Source: Anabaena minutissima FACHB-250
Lineage (GTDB): Bacteria; Cyanobacteriota; Cyanobacteriia; Cyanobacteriales; Nostocaceae
Assembly: GCF_014697125.1 (NCBI RefSeq)
Contig: NZ_JACJRG010000002.1
Coordinates: 248,001 to 312,000 of the forward strand
Reading direction: 5' to 3'
Length of the DNA stretch: 64,000 bases
In this document: positions 54,958-64,000 of the stretch, piece after piece
How positions within the stretch are numbered: position 1 is the first letter of the stretch
Layout of the letters: each line of letters begins with the position of its first letter
Position numbers and translations under genes: made by a program
Notes under the pieces: model-generated
Told to the model about the DNA's origin: nothing
The model's database searches: none
The model's input: the letters and a program-made list of their open reading frames with translations, nothing else

Positions 54958-56397
54958 TTACTTTCCTCCCCCAAAAACTTCAACATTAGCGAATACACAA
55001 ACTGGTGAACCATGTCCTACCCAAATCGCTTGGTTGGGTTCACCTTTACCACAAAAGGGTGTACCATACATTTCCCAGTTGGAGTCATCCCCTACTTGGA
55101 TTAAACTATGCCAAAATTCTGGGGTGGTGGCGCGGTAGTTGGGATTACGTAGGGTTTTAGTGAGTTTACCATTTTCAATTAATTTGGCATACTCACAGCC
55201 AAACTGAAATTTATAACGGCGATCGTCAATTGACCAAGAACGATTAGATTCCATATAAACGCCGTGTTCCATCCCCCTAATTATTTCGTCAAAACTGGCG
55301 TTTCCTGGCTCTAAATTTAAGTTCGCCATGCGGTCAATTGGGGCGCGATTCCAAGAGGATGCGCGAGCGCAGGCGACTCCAGGAACTCCGGTTCTGGCTT
55401 GACTTTCTAAACTACCTAAACCCCGTTGCAATACGCCTTCTTTGATGACATATTCTCTTGTGGCGATCGCTCCTGTATCATCAAAGCCGTAGCTAGCATA
55501 TTCACCATCAACGGTGGGGTCGAAGGTAATATTCATCAAGGGTGAACCGTAAACTAGCTGACCAAAATCGCTGGTGTTGACAAAGCTACCGCCGGCGTAA
55601 TTGCGTTCATCTCCTAAAATGCGGTCAATTTCTAAGGGATGTCCGACACTTTCATGAATTTGCAGCATCATTTGGTCGGGGGCTAAAACTAAGTTGGTGC
55701 GGGTAGTTGGGCATTCCTCGGCGGTTAACAGTTCTATCGCCTGTTCGCCAATTTGCTGCACCTCTCGCCATAAATTTTCTCTGTGTAACAATTCCATCCC
55801 GCCTTGATAACAGTGTGCTTGCCAGCCGTTATTAGTGCGTTGTTGGACTATTGCCCCATCTTGCGCGATCGCTCCATAATGGTTTCCTAAAGATAAAAAC
55901 TTTTGATATACCTCAGAACCATTGCTGCTGACAAACCAACTCTCTTTCTGGTTCGTGCTGACGCTGGCTGTGGTTTGCACAATTTTCTCGTCAACTTTGA
56001 GGGTGTGACAAATCCGCACCAATAAATCATTAATTTCCCCTGGACATAGGGCATCTAATGGTTCTAAAAAAGGTGAGTTATATTCACCCACCACTTTAGG
56101 ACGTTCAGTTTCGCGGAAGGGATAAATCCACCACTCACTAGCTGCAAGTGCTTGTTTATATGCCATTTCCGCCGCTACTTGCAGCGATGGTAGTTCTAAG
56201 GAATTAGTTGCTGCGTAACCCAAACAGCCGTTCACCAAGACTTCTAACATTACTCCCTTGGTTGTGGATTTGCCGTTAGACTGGGGCAAACCATCCCGGA
56301 CATAATGGTTAGCAGCCGTTTCCTTCACAACTCGAATACCGATCCAATCAGCAGGTATTTTAAAACTAGCGATCGCTTTTGTTAATTCTGACCACAT
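54958..56397 (-). CDS. tldD: TldD-type metalloprotease subunit
   Basis: 479 residues. The zinc-binding motif HESVGH (HExxxH) is at about residue 247, with EIDRILGDERNYAGGSF following, as in TldD. It is the catalytic subunit of the TldD/TldE protease, with its partner encoded next on the same strand. Cytoplasmic. No peptide-precursor gene is visible nearby, so a housekeeping role is likelier than a dedicated maturation role. Confidence 0.9.
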   Translation of the reverse strand: MWSELTKAIASFKIPADWIGIRVVKETAANHYVRDGLPQSNGKSTTKGVMLEVLVNGCLGYAATNSLELPSLQVAAEMAYKQALAASEWWIYPFRETERPKVVGEYNSPFLEPLDALCPGEINDLLVRICHTLKVDEKIVQTTASVSTNQKESWFVSSNGSEVYQKFLSLGNHYGAIAQDGAIVQQRTNNGWQAHCYQGGMELLHRENLWREVQQIGEQAIELLTAEECPTTRTNLVLAPDQMMLQIHESVGHPLEIDRILGDERNYAGGSFVNTSDFGQLVYGSPLMNITFDPTVDGEYASYGFDDTGAIATREYVIKEGVLQRGLGSLESQARTGVPGVACARASSWNRAPIDRMANLNLEPGNASFDEIIRGMEHGVYMESNRSWSIDDRRYKFQFGCEYAKLIENGKLTKTLRNPNYRATTPEFWHSLIQVGDDSNWEMYGTPFCGKGEPNQAIWVGHGSPVCVFANVEVFGGGK

Positions 56398-56398
56398 A

Positions 56399-56482
56399 AA
56401 GATTTTAGGGAATAGGGATTGGGTATTGGGGATTGGGTACTGGGTATTAGGGATTGGGTAAATTTTTTCTTTCCCAGTCCCC
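56399..56482. repeat. Short tandem repeats of GGGTATTGGGGATT type
   Basis: Degenerate 7-bp-like units (GGGATTG, GGGTATT, GGGTACT) fill most of the spacer between tldD and cysS. Typical STRR filler of these genomes. Confidence 0.6.
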
Positions 56483-56490
56483 AGTCACCT

Positions 56491-57951
56491 TTAGCCTCTA
56501 TGCCAACGCGTACCTTGAGGGCTATCAATTAAAGTTATACCGTGAGCTTGCAATTCGTTGCGGATGCGATCGCTTTCGGCAAAATTTTTAGATTTTCTCG
56601 CGTCCTGTCTTTGCTGAATTAGAGCCTCAATTTCTGCATCACTTAAACCGTCTTTTGTCAGGGTTTCATCATCTAGTGTTGCTTCTAAACCCAAGACTTT
56701 AGCCAAGGTAATTAGGGTATACCACTGGCGGTGGAGTTCATCGGTTGGAGTTTTGGTTGTTCCTTCATGCACCAAAATATTTCCCTCGCGGCGTAGGTCT
56801 TTGGCTAATTCAAATACAACCGCCAAACCACCAGAGAAGTTAAAATCATCATCGCCTAATTCTTGAAAGCGGGCGACTAGTTCGGGAATCATTGATGATT
56901 CTTCACTCCATCCCAGTTTTTCGCCGTATTGATAGCCAAAAAGTAACCCTTCTTTCAGGGTTTTCCAGCTATTTTCCGCAGTGGCGATCGCATCTTCGGT
57001 AAAATCTAAAGGCTTGCGGTAATGTGCCTGTAAAACAAACAATCTCACTGCCATCGGGTTGACTGGCTGATCTTTCCAATTTCCCACCCCATCTAGTAAT
57101 TCCCTGATAGTAATGAAATTACCCAGTGATTTAGACATTTTCTGACCATCTACCATCACCATACCGTTATGTGTCCAATAACGCGCCAGTGGTTGATTGA
57201 TAGCTGCTTCTGACTGAGCAATTTCATTTTCATGGTGCGGAAAAATTAAATCTCCACCACCACCATGAATATCAATCGTCTTTCCTAATTTAGAGCGAAT
57301 CATCGCCGAGCATTCAATATGCCATCCCGGACGACCTTCACCCCAAGGAGAGTTCCATGCTGGTTCTCCTGGTTTTGCTCCCTTCCACAAGGCAAAATCA
57401 AAGGGGTGTTGCTTTTTAACTTCCGACTCCTCTGCATCTAACCGACCGCTAGCACCAGCTTGCATCTGTTCTAGTTCTCTGCCTGAGAGTTTGCCATAAT
57501 CAGGAAAGCGTTCTACACGATAATAAACATCTCCACCCACCGCGTAGGCTAGACCTTTTTGTTCTAAAATCTGAATCAGTTCATGAATTTCGGGAATATG
57601 CTCAGTAACGCGGGGATACTCATCCGCATCCATGACATTTAAACGGCGGATATCTTCAAAATAAGCATCAATAAAGCGGTTCGAGACCGCTTCCATCGTT
57701 GAACCTTGTTCTTTAGCGCGGTTGAGAATCTTATCGTCGATATCGGTAAAATTTTGGATGTAGATTACTTCAAAACCGCGCCAGATCAAATAACGGCGAA
57801 TCGTATCCCAAACGATATAAGAACGTGCATGACCCAAATGGCAATAGTCATAAACTGTCACACCGCAGCAATACATCTTAACCTTTCCTGGTTCTACAGT
57901 TTCAAACGCTTCTTGCCGACGAGTGAGGGTATTGTAAATGGTTAGGGTCAT
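56491..57951 (-). CDS. cysS: Cysteinyl-tRNA synthetase
   Basis: 486 residues. HIGH motif appears as CHLGHARSY, KMSKS as QKMSKSLGNF. Zinc ligands include MYCCGVTVYD, WHIECS and HHENEIAQSE. It charges tRNA-Cys; the tRNA-Cys gene itself is at 8209 in this window but unlinked. Length matches the family. A 423-bp spacer lies upstream. Confidence 0.97.
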   Translation of the reverse strand: MTLTIYNTLTRRQEAFETVEPGKVKMYCCGVTVYDYCHLGHARSYIVWDTIRRYLIWRGFEVIYIQNFTDIDDKILNRAKEQGSTMEAVSNRFIDAYFEDIRRLNVMDADEYPRVTEHIPEIHELIQILEQKGLAYAVGGDVYYRVERFPDYGKLSGRELEQMQAGASGRLDAEESEVKKQHPFDFALWKGAKPGEPAWNSPWGEGRPGWHIECSAMIRSKLGKTIDIHGGGGDLIFPHHENEIAQSEAAINQPLARYWTHNGMVMVDGQKMSKSLGNFITIRELLDGVGNWKDQPVNPMAVRLFVLQAHYRKPLDFTEDAIATAENSWKTLKEGLLFGYQYGEKLGWSEESSMIPELVARFQELGDDDFNFSGGLAVVFELAKDLRREGNILVHEGTTKTPTDELHRQWYTLITLAKVLGLEATLDDETLTKDGLSDAEIEALIQQRQDARKSKNFAESDRIRNELQAHGITLIDSPQGTRWHRG

Positions 57952-58374
57952 AACACAGTAAATTTGAAAAGAGAGATACGCGATAATAAGGTAAGGCAGC
58001 AGGAATAATTATCCAGCATCCCTATGCTAGTACATCACGGCTGAAATACGACTACCATTTAAAACAGTACAAAAGACCAAAATTCAACTCTTTTGACTTA
58101 CCGTGTGGTAGCCGTTTCGAGTCTATGACTTTTGAGTTGCTTTTAGAGGATGTTTGAAAAGTTCCTATTGGTGTAGCAAAACATTTCAGATCCCCCTAAA
58201 TCCCCCTTAAAAAGGGGGACTTTAAGAGGTTTTCCCCCCTTTTTAAGGGGGGTTAGGGGGGATCAACAAGTGCCTAAAATCACAGCCAACCACTTTTCAA
58301 ACACGCTCTTAGTGGTGCTGCAATTTTAACTTCTCTCAAATTTTCAAATTTTCAAATTTTTTGATTACAGTCTT
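57952..58374. other. Non-coding spacer, mostly a MITE
   Basis: 423 bp between divergent cysS and the GTPase gene. 58146-58308 is a MITE (separate entry); the rest is AT-rich and must contain both promoters, with a TTTTCAAATT repeat near 58340. Confidence 0.6.
58146..58308. mobile_element. 163-bp MITE with strong internal palindrome and TTA duplication
   Basis: Ends GAGGATGTTTGAAAAGT and, read inward from the right, GAGCGTGTTTGAAAAGT (15 of 17 match) are flanked by TTA at 58143-58145 and 58309-58311. The centre (58189-58263) is a long palindrome GATCCCCCTAAATCCCCC / complement. The 3-bp TNA target suggests an IS5-type mobiliser (inference). Confidence 0.75.
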
Positions 58375-59517
58375 ATGCAATCAGCAGTTACTTCCAATTT
58401 TCAACCAATGGATGCCCCCAAACAAGGAATGCCAGTCACAATTATTACTGGATTTCTTGGTAGTGGCAAAACAACCTTACTTAACCATATCCTCAGCAAC
58501 CAACAGGGTCTAAAAACTGCTGTTTTGGTGAATGAATTTGGAGAAATCGGCATCGACAACGAGTTAATCGTTTCCACTGATGAGAATATGGTGGAACTAA
58601 GTAATGGTTGTATCTGCTGCACTATTAATAATGATTTAGTTGATGCTGTATATAAAGTTTTAGAACGGGACGAAAAGCTAGATTACCTAGTTGTAGAAAC
58701 AACGGGATTAGCAGATCCCCTACCAGTAGCCCTAACATTTTTGGGTACAGAACTGCGGGATTTAACGCGGTTAGACTCGATTATTACTGTAGTAGATGCA
58801 GCAAATTACAGCTTAGATTTATTCAACTCCCAAGCAGCTTACAGTCAAATTGCCTACGGTGATGTGATTGTCTTGAACAAAGCAGATTTGGTTGATGAAG
58901 CTAAATTAAATGAGTTGGAAACAAAAATTAACGAAGTTAAGGAAGGAGCAAGAATTTTAAGGACGACGCGATCGCAAGTTGCGTTACCTTTAATTCTGAG
59001 TGTCGGACTGTTTGAATCTGATAAATATTTTGACACTGTTGATGAGCATGATCACGAACATCATGACCATGACCATGACCATGACCATTCAACCTGTGGT
59101 CACGACCATCACGACCATGATGATGATCATGACCATGCAAACTGCGGTCACGACCATCACGACCATGAACACCACCATAATCACTCTGACCACTTAGAAA
59201 ATGATGGCTTTTCATCCATATCTTTCAAAAGTGACCAACCTTTCTCAATTCGGAAGTTTCAATATTTTCTAGATAATCAACTACCCACGTCTATCTTCCG
59301 CGCTAAGGGAATCATGTGGTTTGATGAAAGTCCCCATCGGCATATTTTCCACCTGTGCGGTAAGCGGTTCACTCTAGATGATGACGAATGGAAAGGTGAA
59401 CCCAAAAATCAAATAGTGCTGATTGGGCAAAATTTAGATCGGGAAACCTTACTGACCCAATTAGAAAACTGTCTCTGTATCCCTTCCACCAGCCGAGGTA
59501 AAGGCTTTGGGAAATAG
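58375..59517 (+). CDS. COG0523 (CobW-family) metallochaperone GTPase with His-rich segment
   Basis: 380 residues. Walker A GFLGSGKTTLLNHIL near residue 30, the family metal motif CxCC as GCICC near residue 82, Walker B-like VETTGLADP and guanine specificity NKAD. Residues about 222-280 are an exceptional run of His and Asp (HDHDHDH, CGHDHHDH) that can bind many metal ions. Members deliver Zn, Co or Ni to target proteins. The C-terminal CobW domain follows. Start ATG 58375. Target unknown; low-zinc response is a common role but no Zur site is evident. Confidence 0.92.
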   Translation: MQSAVTSNFQPMDAPKQGMPVTIITGFLGSGKTTLLNHILSNQQGLKTAVLVNEFGEIGIDNELIVSTDENMVELSNGCICCTINNDLVDAVYKVLERDEKLDYLVVETTGLADPLPVALTFLGTELRDLTRLDSIITVVDAANYSLDLFNSQAAYSQIAYGDVIVLNKADLVDEAKLNELETKINEVKEGARILRTTRSQVALPLILSVGLFESDKYFDTVDEHDHEHHDHDHDHDHSTCGHDHHDHDDDHDHANCGHDHHDHEHHHNHSDHLENDGFSSISFKSDQPFSIRKFQYFLDNQLPTSIFRAKGIMWFDESPHRHIFHLCGKRFTLDDDEWKGEPKNQIVLIGQNLDRETLLTQLENCLCIPSTSRGKGFGK

Positions 59518-59571
59518 TCAATAGACATCTCTGAACAATAAAGACGTAGCAAGAATACAAGAACAATCATG

Positions 59572-59598
59572 TAGAGACGTAGCAATGCTACGTCTCTA
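59572..59598. repeat. Palindromic repeat TAGAGACGTAGC / complement
   Basis: Perfect 12-bp arms with a 3-nt loop (AAT). This GTAGAGACG-type palindrome is a dispersed repeat of filamentous cyanobacteria. It sits 20 nt before the dtd start, where it could affect mRNA folding. Confidence 0.7.
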
Positions 59599-59617
59599 AA
59601 ACTAGGATTTCTATAAT

Positions 59618-60067
59618 ATGCGTGTAATAGTCCAGCGAGTAAAATCATCTCAAGTTGCTGTTAACGGTGAAGTAATTGGCAAAATTGGACAAGGATTAAA
59701 TTTACTCGTAGGGATCGCTGATACAGACACAGATGCAGAACTCGACTGGATGGCGCGTAAATGTTTAGAGTTACGCCTATTTCCTGATGAAAAAGATGGG
59801 GACAGGTGGCAAAAATCTGTACAAGAAATTGGTGGTGAGTTGTTGGTAGTTAGCCAATTTACCCTCTACGGTGACTGTCGCAAAGGCCGCCGTCCCTCCT
59901 TTGACCGTTCGGCGAATCCTGCACAAGCTGAAGAATTATATAAAAGCTTTGTTGCTAAGTTACAAAATAGCGGTTTGCGAGTAGAAACAGGTAAATTCGG
60001 CGCAATGATGCAAGTCAGCATCGAAAACGATGGGCCAGTCACGTTGATCCTAGAAAAAGAGGGCTGA
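59618..60067 (+). CDS. dtd: D-aminoacyl-tRNA deacylase
   Basis: 149 residues. Family motifs [17 protein letters not shown] (active-site SQFTL) and [10 protein letters not shown] (GPVT, cross-subunit gly-cisPro motif in related form) are present. The enzyme removes D-amino acids mis-attached to tRNA in the cytoplasm. Monocistronic by spacing. Full length. Confidence 0.95.
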   Translation: MRVIVQRVKSSQVAVNGEVIGKIGQGLNLLVGIADTDTDAELDWMARKCLELRLFPDEKDGDRWQKSVQEIGGELLVVSQFTLYGDCRKGRRPSFDRSANPAQAEELYKSFVAKLQNSGLRVETGKFGAMMQVSIENDGPVTLILEKEG

Positions 60068-60230
60068 GTTGACGTTCTCACCGCCCTAAAAGTAAAAGTG
60101 CGGTGATTCTAAATCTTCCTTGTCTACCTTGTCCCTAATCACCAATAACCAATCACCAGTCCCCAGTCCCTAATACCCACCAAATGATGAGAGAATATTA
60201 AACTAATGATTACAAAATTTTAAACTCATC

Positions 60231-60566
60231 ATGGCAAAAATACAGTTTTCCAAGGGACTTGACGAAGACGTAATTCCAGAAGTACGTTTGACGCGATCGC
60301 GCACTGGTGACAGTGGTACAGCAACCTTTATTTTTACAAATCCTAAAATTCTAGCCCAAGGTAGCACCGATGAGATTACCGGGATGTACTTAATTGATGA
60401 AGAAGGAGAACTAATCACCCGCGAGGTTAAGGGTAAATTCATCAACGGTAAGCCGGAAGCGTTAGAAGCTATCTACTTGATGAAATCTAGCGATGAATGG
60501 GATCGCTTTATGCGTTTTATGGAGCGATACGCTGAAGACAAGGGTTTAGGATTTAGTAAAGCGTAA
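60231..60566 (+). CDS. psb28: Photosystem II assembly protein Psb28
   Basis: 111 residues. [26 protein letters not shown] and the C-terminal [14 protein letters not shown] are hallmark Psb28 segments. Psb28 binds transiently to the cytoplasmic face of PSII assembly intermediates containing CP47 and is needed for efficient biogenesis and repair. Flanked by STRR-type repeats on both sides. Confidence 0.96.
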   Translation: MAKIQFSKGLDEDVIPEVRLTRSRTGDSGTATFIFTNPKILAQGSTDEITGMYLIDEEGELITREVKGKFINGKPEALEAIYLMKSSDEWDRFMRFMERYAEDKGLGFSKA

Positions 60567-60572
60567 GTAGTC

Positions 60573-60599
60573 GTCATTAGTCATTAGTCATTAGTCATT
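60573..60599. repeat. GTCATTA heptamer, about four copies
   Basis: Perfect tandem heptamers GTCATTA directly after psb28, a typical short tandem repeat (STRR) of heterocystous cyanobacteria. Similar CCCCAGT units lie at 60140-60175 before psb28. Confidence 0.9.
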
Positions 60600-60748
60600 G
60601 GCTATTAACTTCACACAGCCGAGAGTACGAGTCTTTTGACTTTTGACTTTTGAGCTTCGCATATTGCTACTAATGACTTTCAATGTAGCGATCGTGAACT
60701 GTGTACACCAGGATACATAAAAATACTTCTTAGCCTGTTCCCTTCTAC

Positions 60749-61252
60749 ATGACATCACAACCTCATCCAGATGCACCGGGAATGATGGTAACTTGTGCGG
60801 TTGTTACCGTCAGCGACACACGTACACTAGAGACAGATAAAAGCGGTCAAATTATCCAGCAGTTGCTAACTGGTGCTAACTATGCTGTGGGAGCATATGC
60901 CATCATCAAAGATGAACCAGAACAAATTCAACAACAGATAGAATCACTTGGTCAAAAAGCCAATTTAGATGCGGTGATTTTTAATGGTGGTACAGGGATT
61001 GCACCTAGAGATACTACCTATGACGCTATTGAAAAATTACTGGAAAAAACTCTACCGGGATTTGGGGAGTTGTTTAGATTTCTAAGTTATCAAGAAATTG
61101 GTTCGCGTGCGATCGCTTCTCGTGCGGTTGCTGGTGTTTATCAAAATAAACTCATCTTCTCTCTACCTGGTTCTAGCAATGCTGTGCGATTGGGGATGGA
61201 AAAGCTAATATTACCAGAACTCACTCATTTAGTTAGCCAAATACGAAAATAG
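60749..61252 (+). CDS. moaB: MoaB/Mog-type molybdopterin biosynthesis protein
   Basis: 167 residues. [14 protein letters not shown], the nucleotide/MPT-binding [17 protein letters not shown] and [16 protein letters not shown] are the MoaB/MogA motifs. Family members adenylylate molybdopterin during molybdenum-cofactor assembly, needed for nitrate reductase. It is not next to other mo-genes here. MoaB rather than Mog is chosen by length and motif style; the split is not certain. Confidence 0.9.
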   Translation: MTSQPHPDAPGMMVTCAVVTVSDTRTLETDKSGQIIQQLLTGANYAVGAYAIIKDEPEQIQQQIESLGQKANLDAVIFNGGTGIAPRDTTYDAIEKLLEKTLPGFGELFRFLSYQEIGSRAIASRAVAGVYQNKLIFSLPGSSNAVRLGMEKLILPELTHLVSQIRK

Positions 61253-61279
61253 GGGAATGGGGAATAGGGTATATAACAG

Positions 61280-61711
61280 CTATTTATTTGGTTTAGCACA
61301 ACCTTCTAAGACAGTATTACCCCTAATAAATATAGCTGAATAAGGGTATGTGATATCAGACATACCATCACTACAGGAATTTACTTTTTTAATTACCAAA
61401 GTATTAGTTGCATTATTTCTATCTCTCAATCGATAAACTCTTACTAAGTCTACTGGACGACCAGATGCTTGTAACGGCGAAACATAAGGGAAACTTTGAC
61501 GGGATTCTGGCGTGGCGTAAATAATTCCTTTTTTGCTAATTGTCACACTCCAAAAAGGCTCTGTTCCACTCGCGATAAACTCTTGTGCAATTCGATTTCT
61601 ATTGTTAGCTTGGGCTACTAACAAATTACTACTATTAGCATGACTGGGGCTGCTTGCTAGTAACCCGACACTAATTCCTATTAATAATATTGGTGCAATT
61701 ACCCTTTTCAT
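61280..61711 (-). CDS. Secreted COG3650-type protein of unknown function
   Basis: 143 residues with signal peptide (MKRVIAPILLIGISVGLLAS, cleavage near SHA). FIASGTEPFWSVTISKKGIIYATP and the C-terminal SDGMSDITYPYSAIF resemble small COG3650-like periplasmic domains (GTEPFW motif). Two Cys (CSDG, GCAK) may pair. Function unknown. Convergent with moaB. Confidence 0.7.
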   Translation of the reverse strand: MKRVIAPILLIGISVGLLASSPSHANSSNLLVAQANNRNRIAQEFIASGTEPFWSVTISKKGIIYATPESRQSFPYVSPLQASGRPVDLVRVYRLRDRNNATNTLVIKKVNSCSDGMSDITYPYSAIFIRGNTVLEGCAKPNK

Positions 61712-61856
61712 ATTTTCATTGCTAACGCTATAAATAGATCCAATTCATTCACAGACAATTTCTGAATTAATAATAGATAAAATTATTTTTGGCGTTCTCC
61801 TCTGCATGAACTTCTAGATATTATTATTCAACCACACTAAAACCTCAATAGAATAA

Positions 61857-61881
61857 CCCCACCTTCATCCAGAAAGCGGGG
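61857..61881 (-). terminator. Possible terminator hairpin after mraY
   Basis: On the minus strand CCCCGCTTTC / GAAGGTGGGG forms a 10-bp stem (with two G-T pairs) and loop TGGAT, about 30 nt after the mraY stop. No strong T-run follows, so only moderate support. Confidence 0.4.
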
Positions 61882-61909
61882 CTAAAGTTTTATAGTTCTT
61901 TAAAAAGAT

Positions 61910-63013
61910 TTAAAAAGGAGCGATCGCTAAACAAATTGTCGCTAACATAGCAGCGATGATATAAAATACACCAACTACTTGCAATTCCGACCAACCTGAT
62001 AATTCTAAATGGTGATGTAGAGGGGCCATTTTAAACAGACGCTTACCTTTGCCATCGGGGCCTTTGGTGGCTTTGTAATAAGTCACCTGTGCCATCACAG
62101 ACAGGGTTTCGACAAAGAATATACCACTGAGAATAAACAAGGCTACCAAGCTATTAGTTAATAACGCTACGGCTGCTAAAGCACCACCCAAAGCTAGAGA
62201 ACCAGTATCTCCCATGAACACACGGGCTGGGTTGCGGTTGTGGGCTAAGAAACCTAAACAGCCACCGCTTAAGGCTGCACAGAAAACCATTAATCCAGGG
62301 GAAGTAGGAGCAACTATAGCACCTAATGCTAACAAGGCGATCGCTACTGTTCCAGCTGCCAAACCATCAATACCGTCAGTTAAATTAGTTGCATTACTTT
62401 CTGCCACGAGGACAAAGCCAGCCAACGGCCAGAATAAGAATCCTAAAGGTAAGGCAAAGCCCACCCAAGGTAATGCAATACTCGTAATATTAGCGGGTTG
62501 ATTAAACATCAGCCACACACAAAAAGCTAGGGCAAAACCGATTTGCAATAGTAATTTCATCCGGGGAGAGATGCCTTTATTAGACTTCCGGCGGAGAATT
62601 TGCCAATCGTCAATCCAGCCAATTAAACCATAACTGAGAGTTAATGCGGAGACAGCAAGCACTTCTGGAGCAAAACTAGACCAAACACAAGCTAATATCA
62701 CCGCCACAGGGATAAAAAAGATACCTCCCATAGTTGGTGTACCCGCCTTCTTTAAATGGGCTTGCGGGCCATCTTCGCGGATAATTTGCCCAGTTTTGAG
62801 GGCTTGCAGTAGAGGCACTACAAAGTAACCTACAATAGCTGAAATTATGGTAGACATTACCAGTGGCAGAGTTAGAGATATGCCCTGCCAAGGGGTTCTG
62901 TTTGCCAACCAATCTAGAATTACAGCTGCTATACCCAGTCCGGCGGCTAGGCCAGAAGCCAGACCAATCCCAGAAAAATTTAATCCTTGGTTTGGAGATA
63001 ATTTAGCGTCCAC
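61910..63013 (-). CDS. mraY: Phospho-N-acetylmuramoyl-pentapeptide-transferase
   Basis: 367 residues, about ten membrane helices. Conserved catalytic loops ATNLTDGIDGLAAG, ARVFMGDTGSLALGG and KMAPLHHHLELSGW (HHH) are present. MraY makes lipid I from UDP-MurNAc-pentapeptide and undecaprenyl phosphate at the inner membrane. The DUF3134 gene lies upstream (75-nt gap) on the same strand. Confidence 0.97.
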   Translation of the reverse strand: MDAKLSPNQGLNFSGIGLASGLAAGLGIAAVILDWLANRTPWQGISLTLPLVMSTIISAIVGYFVVPLLQALKTGQIIREDGPQAHLKKAGTPTMGGIFFIPVAVILACVWSSFAPEVLAVSALTLSYGLIGWIDDWQILRRKSNKGISPRMKLLLQIGFALAFCVWLMFNQPANITSIALPWVGFALPLGFLFWPLAGFVLVAESNATNLTDGIDGLAAGTVAIALLALGAIVAPTSPGLMVFCAALSGGCLGFLAHNRNPARVFMGDTGSLALGGALAAVALLTNSLVALFILSGIFFVETLSVMAQVTYYKATKGPDGKGKRLFKMAPLHHHLELSGWSELQVVGVFYIIAAMLATICLAIAPF

Positions 63014-63088
63014 AAAAACTTCCCTTCACTCCACACTTAATAAAACTGCTTAACTGAATAATCTTTCGGAAATCCCAGTCATAAAAGA

Positions 63089-63328
63089 CTAATCTTCGTC
63101 TAGACTGATATCGTCATCATCATCATCATCAAGGTAGTCAATGCCGTCATCCCCACCGAGAAATTCTGATATTTCTTCTTCTTCATCTCGAACACTAGAT
63201 TCTTGAACGTCGCGCGGTATGATCCGTCCGTTAGCTTGTAGCCAATCTAATAAAGAAGACTCTTGCTTTAGGGGGATGACAGCAGCACGCTGATTCCGAG
63301 GTTCTTCACGTAGGGGAGAATTCAACAT
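63089..63328 (-). CDS. DUF3134 family protein
   Basis: 79 residues. N-terminal MLNSPLREEPRNQRAAVIPLKQESSLLDWLQANGR is the conserved core of cyanobacterial DUF3134; the C-terminal 25 residues are almost all Asp and Glu. Small acidic, cytoplasmic, function unknown. Immediately upstream of mraY, perhaps co-transcribed. Confidence 0.85.
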   Translation of the reverse strand: MLNSPLREEPRNQRAAVIPLKQESSLLDWLQANGRIIPRDVQESSVRDEEEEISEFLGGDDGIDYLDDDDDDDISLDED

Positions 63329-63572
63329 ATCGACTTAATAGGCAAAAAAGCTTATGTAACTAGACATTAAGAAGTCTATCACTTGACACGCGATAATTTA
63401 GTTATTTCTTCAACTATGGGATGAATAAATCCGCAAGCTAACCAAAATATTTTATTTAATAGTGATAACGCAATTAAGCATTGATTCTGAGTAATTTTTC
63501 TGGCTTCATACATAGGACATTAATATCAATTTAATGTGGCTTTAATCCTGATAAATTTTGAGGCAATGGGTG

Positions 63573-64000
63573 ATGATCAAAAAAGCGGCTCTATTAGATG
63601 CGATCGCTCTTACAAATCGGGGTTTACTAGCTAGTCAACCACAAAAGCAGTTTATCCTAGCAGCGATCGCTAGCTTAGAAGACCTGAATCCTACACCGCG
63701 TCCATTAGAGGCTACCAATTTACTAGAAGGCAATTGGCGTTTACTTTACACCACTAGCAAAGCTCTCTTGAACATAGATCGCGTACCTGTATATAAACTT
63801 GGTCAAATCTATCAGTGTATTCGGGTAGAAACTGCCAGTGTCTACAACATTGCCGAGATTTATGGCTTACCTTACCTAGAAGGATTAGTCAGTGTAGCCG
63901 CCAAATTTGAGCCAGTTTCAGAGCGGCGCATCCAAGTAAAATTTGAGCGTTCTATCATTGGTCTACAACGATTAATAGGATACACTTCTCCAGAGAATTT
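63573..64000 (+). CDS. PAP/fibrillin family protein (partial, runs off window)
   Basis: From ATG 63573 (frame read from the sequence): MIKKAALLDAIALTNRGLLA..., then LEGNWRLLYTTSKALLNIDR, which is the plastid-lipid-associated protein (fibrillin) signature, and VETASVYNIAEI. About 142 residues are visible; the end lies outside. Fibrillins associate with thylakoid lipids and protect photosystem II from light stress. Cyanobacterial length is near 200 residues, so roughly three quarters is present. Confidence 0.88.
   Translation, partial: MIKKAALLDAIALTNRGLLASQPQKQFILAAIASLEDLNPTPRPLEATNLLEGNWRLLYTTSKALLNIDRVPVYKLGQIYQCIRVETASVYNIAEIYGLPYLEGLVSVAAKFEPVSERRIQVKFERSIIGLQRLIGYTSPEN

Noticed and set aside
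53501..56397. TldD/PmbA pair as part of a ribosomally made peptide cluster
   Set aside because: No small precursor, cyclodehydratase or radical SAM gene nearby; neighbours are housekeeping genes.
59000..59215. Overlapping open frames inside the GTPase gene
   Set aside because: They are shadows of the His/Asp repeat in other frames.
43876..60599. CRISPR array
   Set aside because: Repeats seen are contiguous 7-bp units without spacers.

Overview
The window comes from a filamentous, heterocyst-type cyanobacterium of the Nostocales (Nostoc/Anabaena/Trichormus kind). The evidence is the many HIP1 octamers (GCGATCGC), the photosynthesis genes psb28 and a CpcT-type bilin lyase, a DUF3134 gene, a fibrillin/PAP gene, and the short tandem and palindromic repeats typical of these genomes. 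The species cannot be named from the sequence alone.

Layout. 1-5.5 kb: a compact minus-strand operon (four-helix membrane protein, tubulin/FtsZ-like GTPase, large protein with an actin/Hsp70-type phosphate-1 motif, cut by the window edge), divergent from a lipoprotein with a von Willebrand A-like motif. It looks like a poorly described two-cytoskeleton membrane system. 6.3-8.3 kb: cpcT, a CpdA-type phosphodiesterase and tRNA-Cys. 8.6-53.1 kb: a 45-kb siderophore-iron island. 53.5-64 kb: housekeeping genes (pmbA/tldD, cysS, a His-rich COG0523 GTPase, dtd, psb28, moaB, mraY, DUF3134, PAP/fibrillin).

The island repeats one cassette: a PchR-like AraC regulator, then an AMIN-domain TonB-dependent receptor, then a FecB/FhuD-like binding lipoprotein. 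DUF1636 or sucrase/ferredoxin-like [2Fe-2S] proteins and ABC transporters are attached to some copies. Three cassettes are complete (8.6-13.8, 16.4-25.5 and 26.0-32.7 kb). At least four are decayed by two MITE insertions, an IS4-family insertion with an adjacent deletion, deletion fusions and nonsense changes. Two paralogous pairs of exporter-fold ABC proteins (21.8-25.5 and 33.8-37.4 kb), a classical FecCDE-type importer (41.8-44.8 kb) and a single ABC exporter (48.6-50.4 kb) complete the transport set. I see no siderophore biosynthesis genes and no TonB/ExbBD.

The most useful new observation is a direct-repeat element with a core like TCCGTCTATGGATA, repeated every 21-22 bp. It lies at the stop codon of each intact regulator and just before the receptor. 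It also lies before one receptor pseudogene and before the lone ABC exporter. I propose it is the operator of these AraC-type regulators, which would tie the island into one or more regulons.
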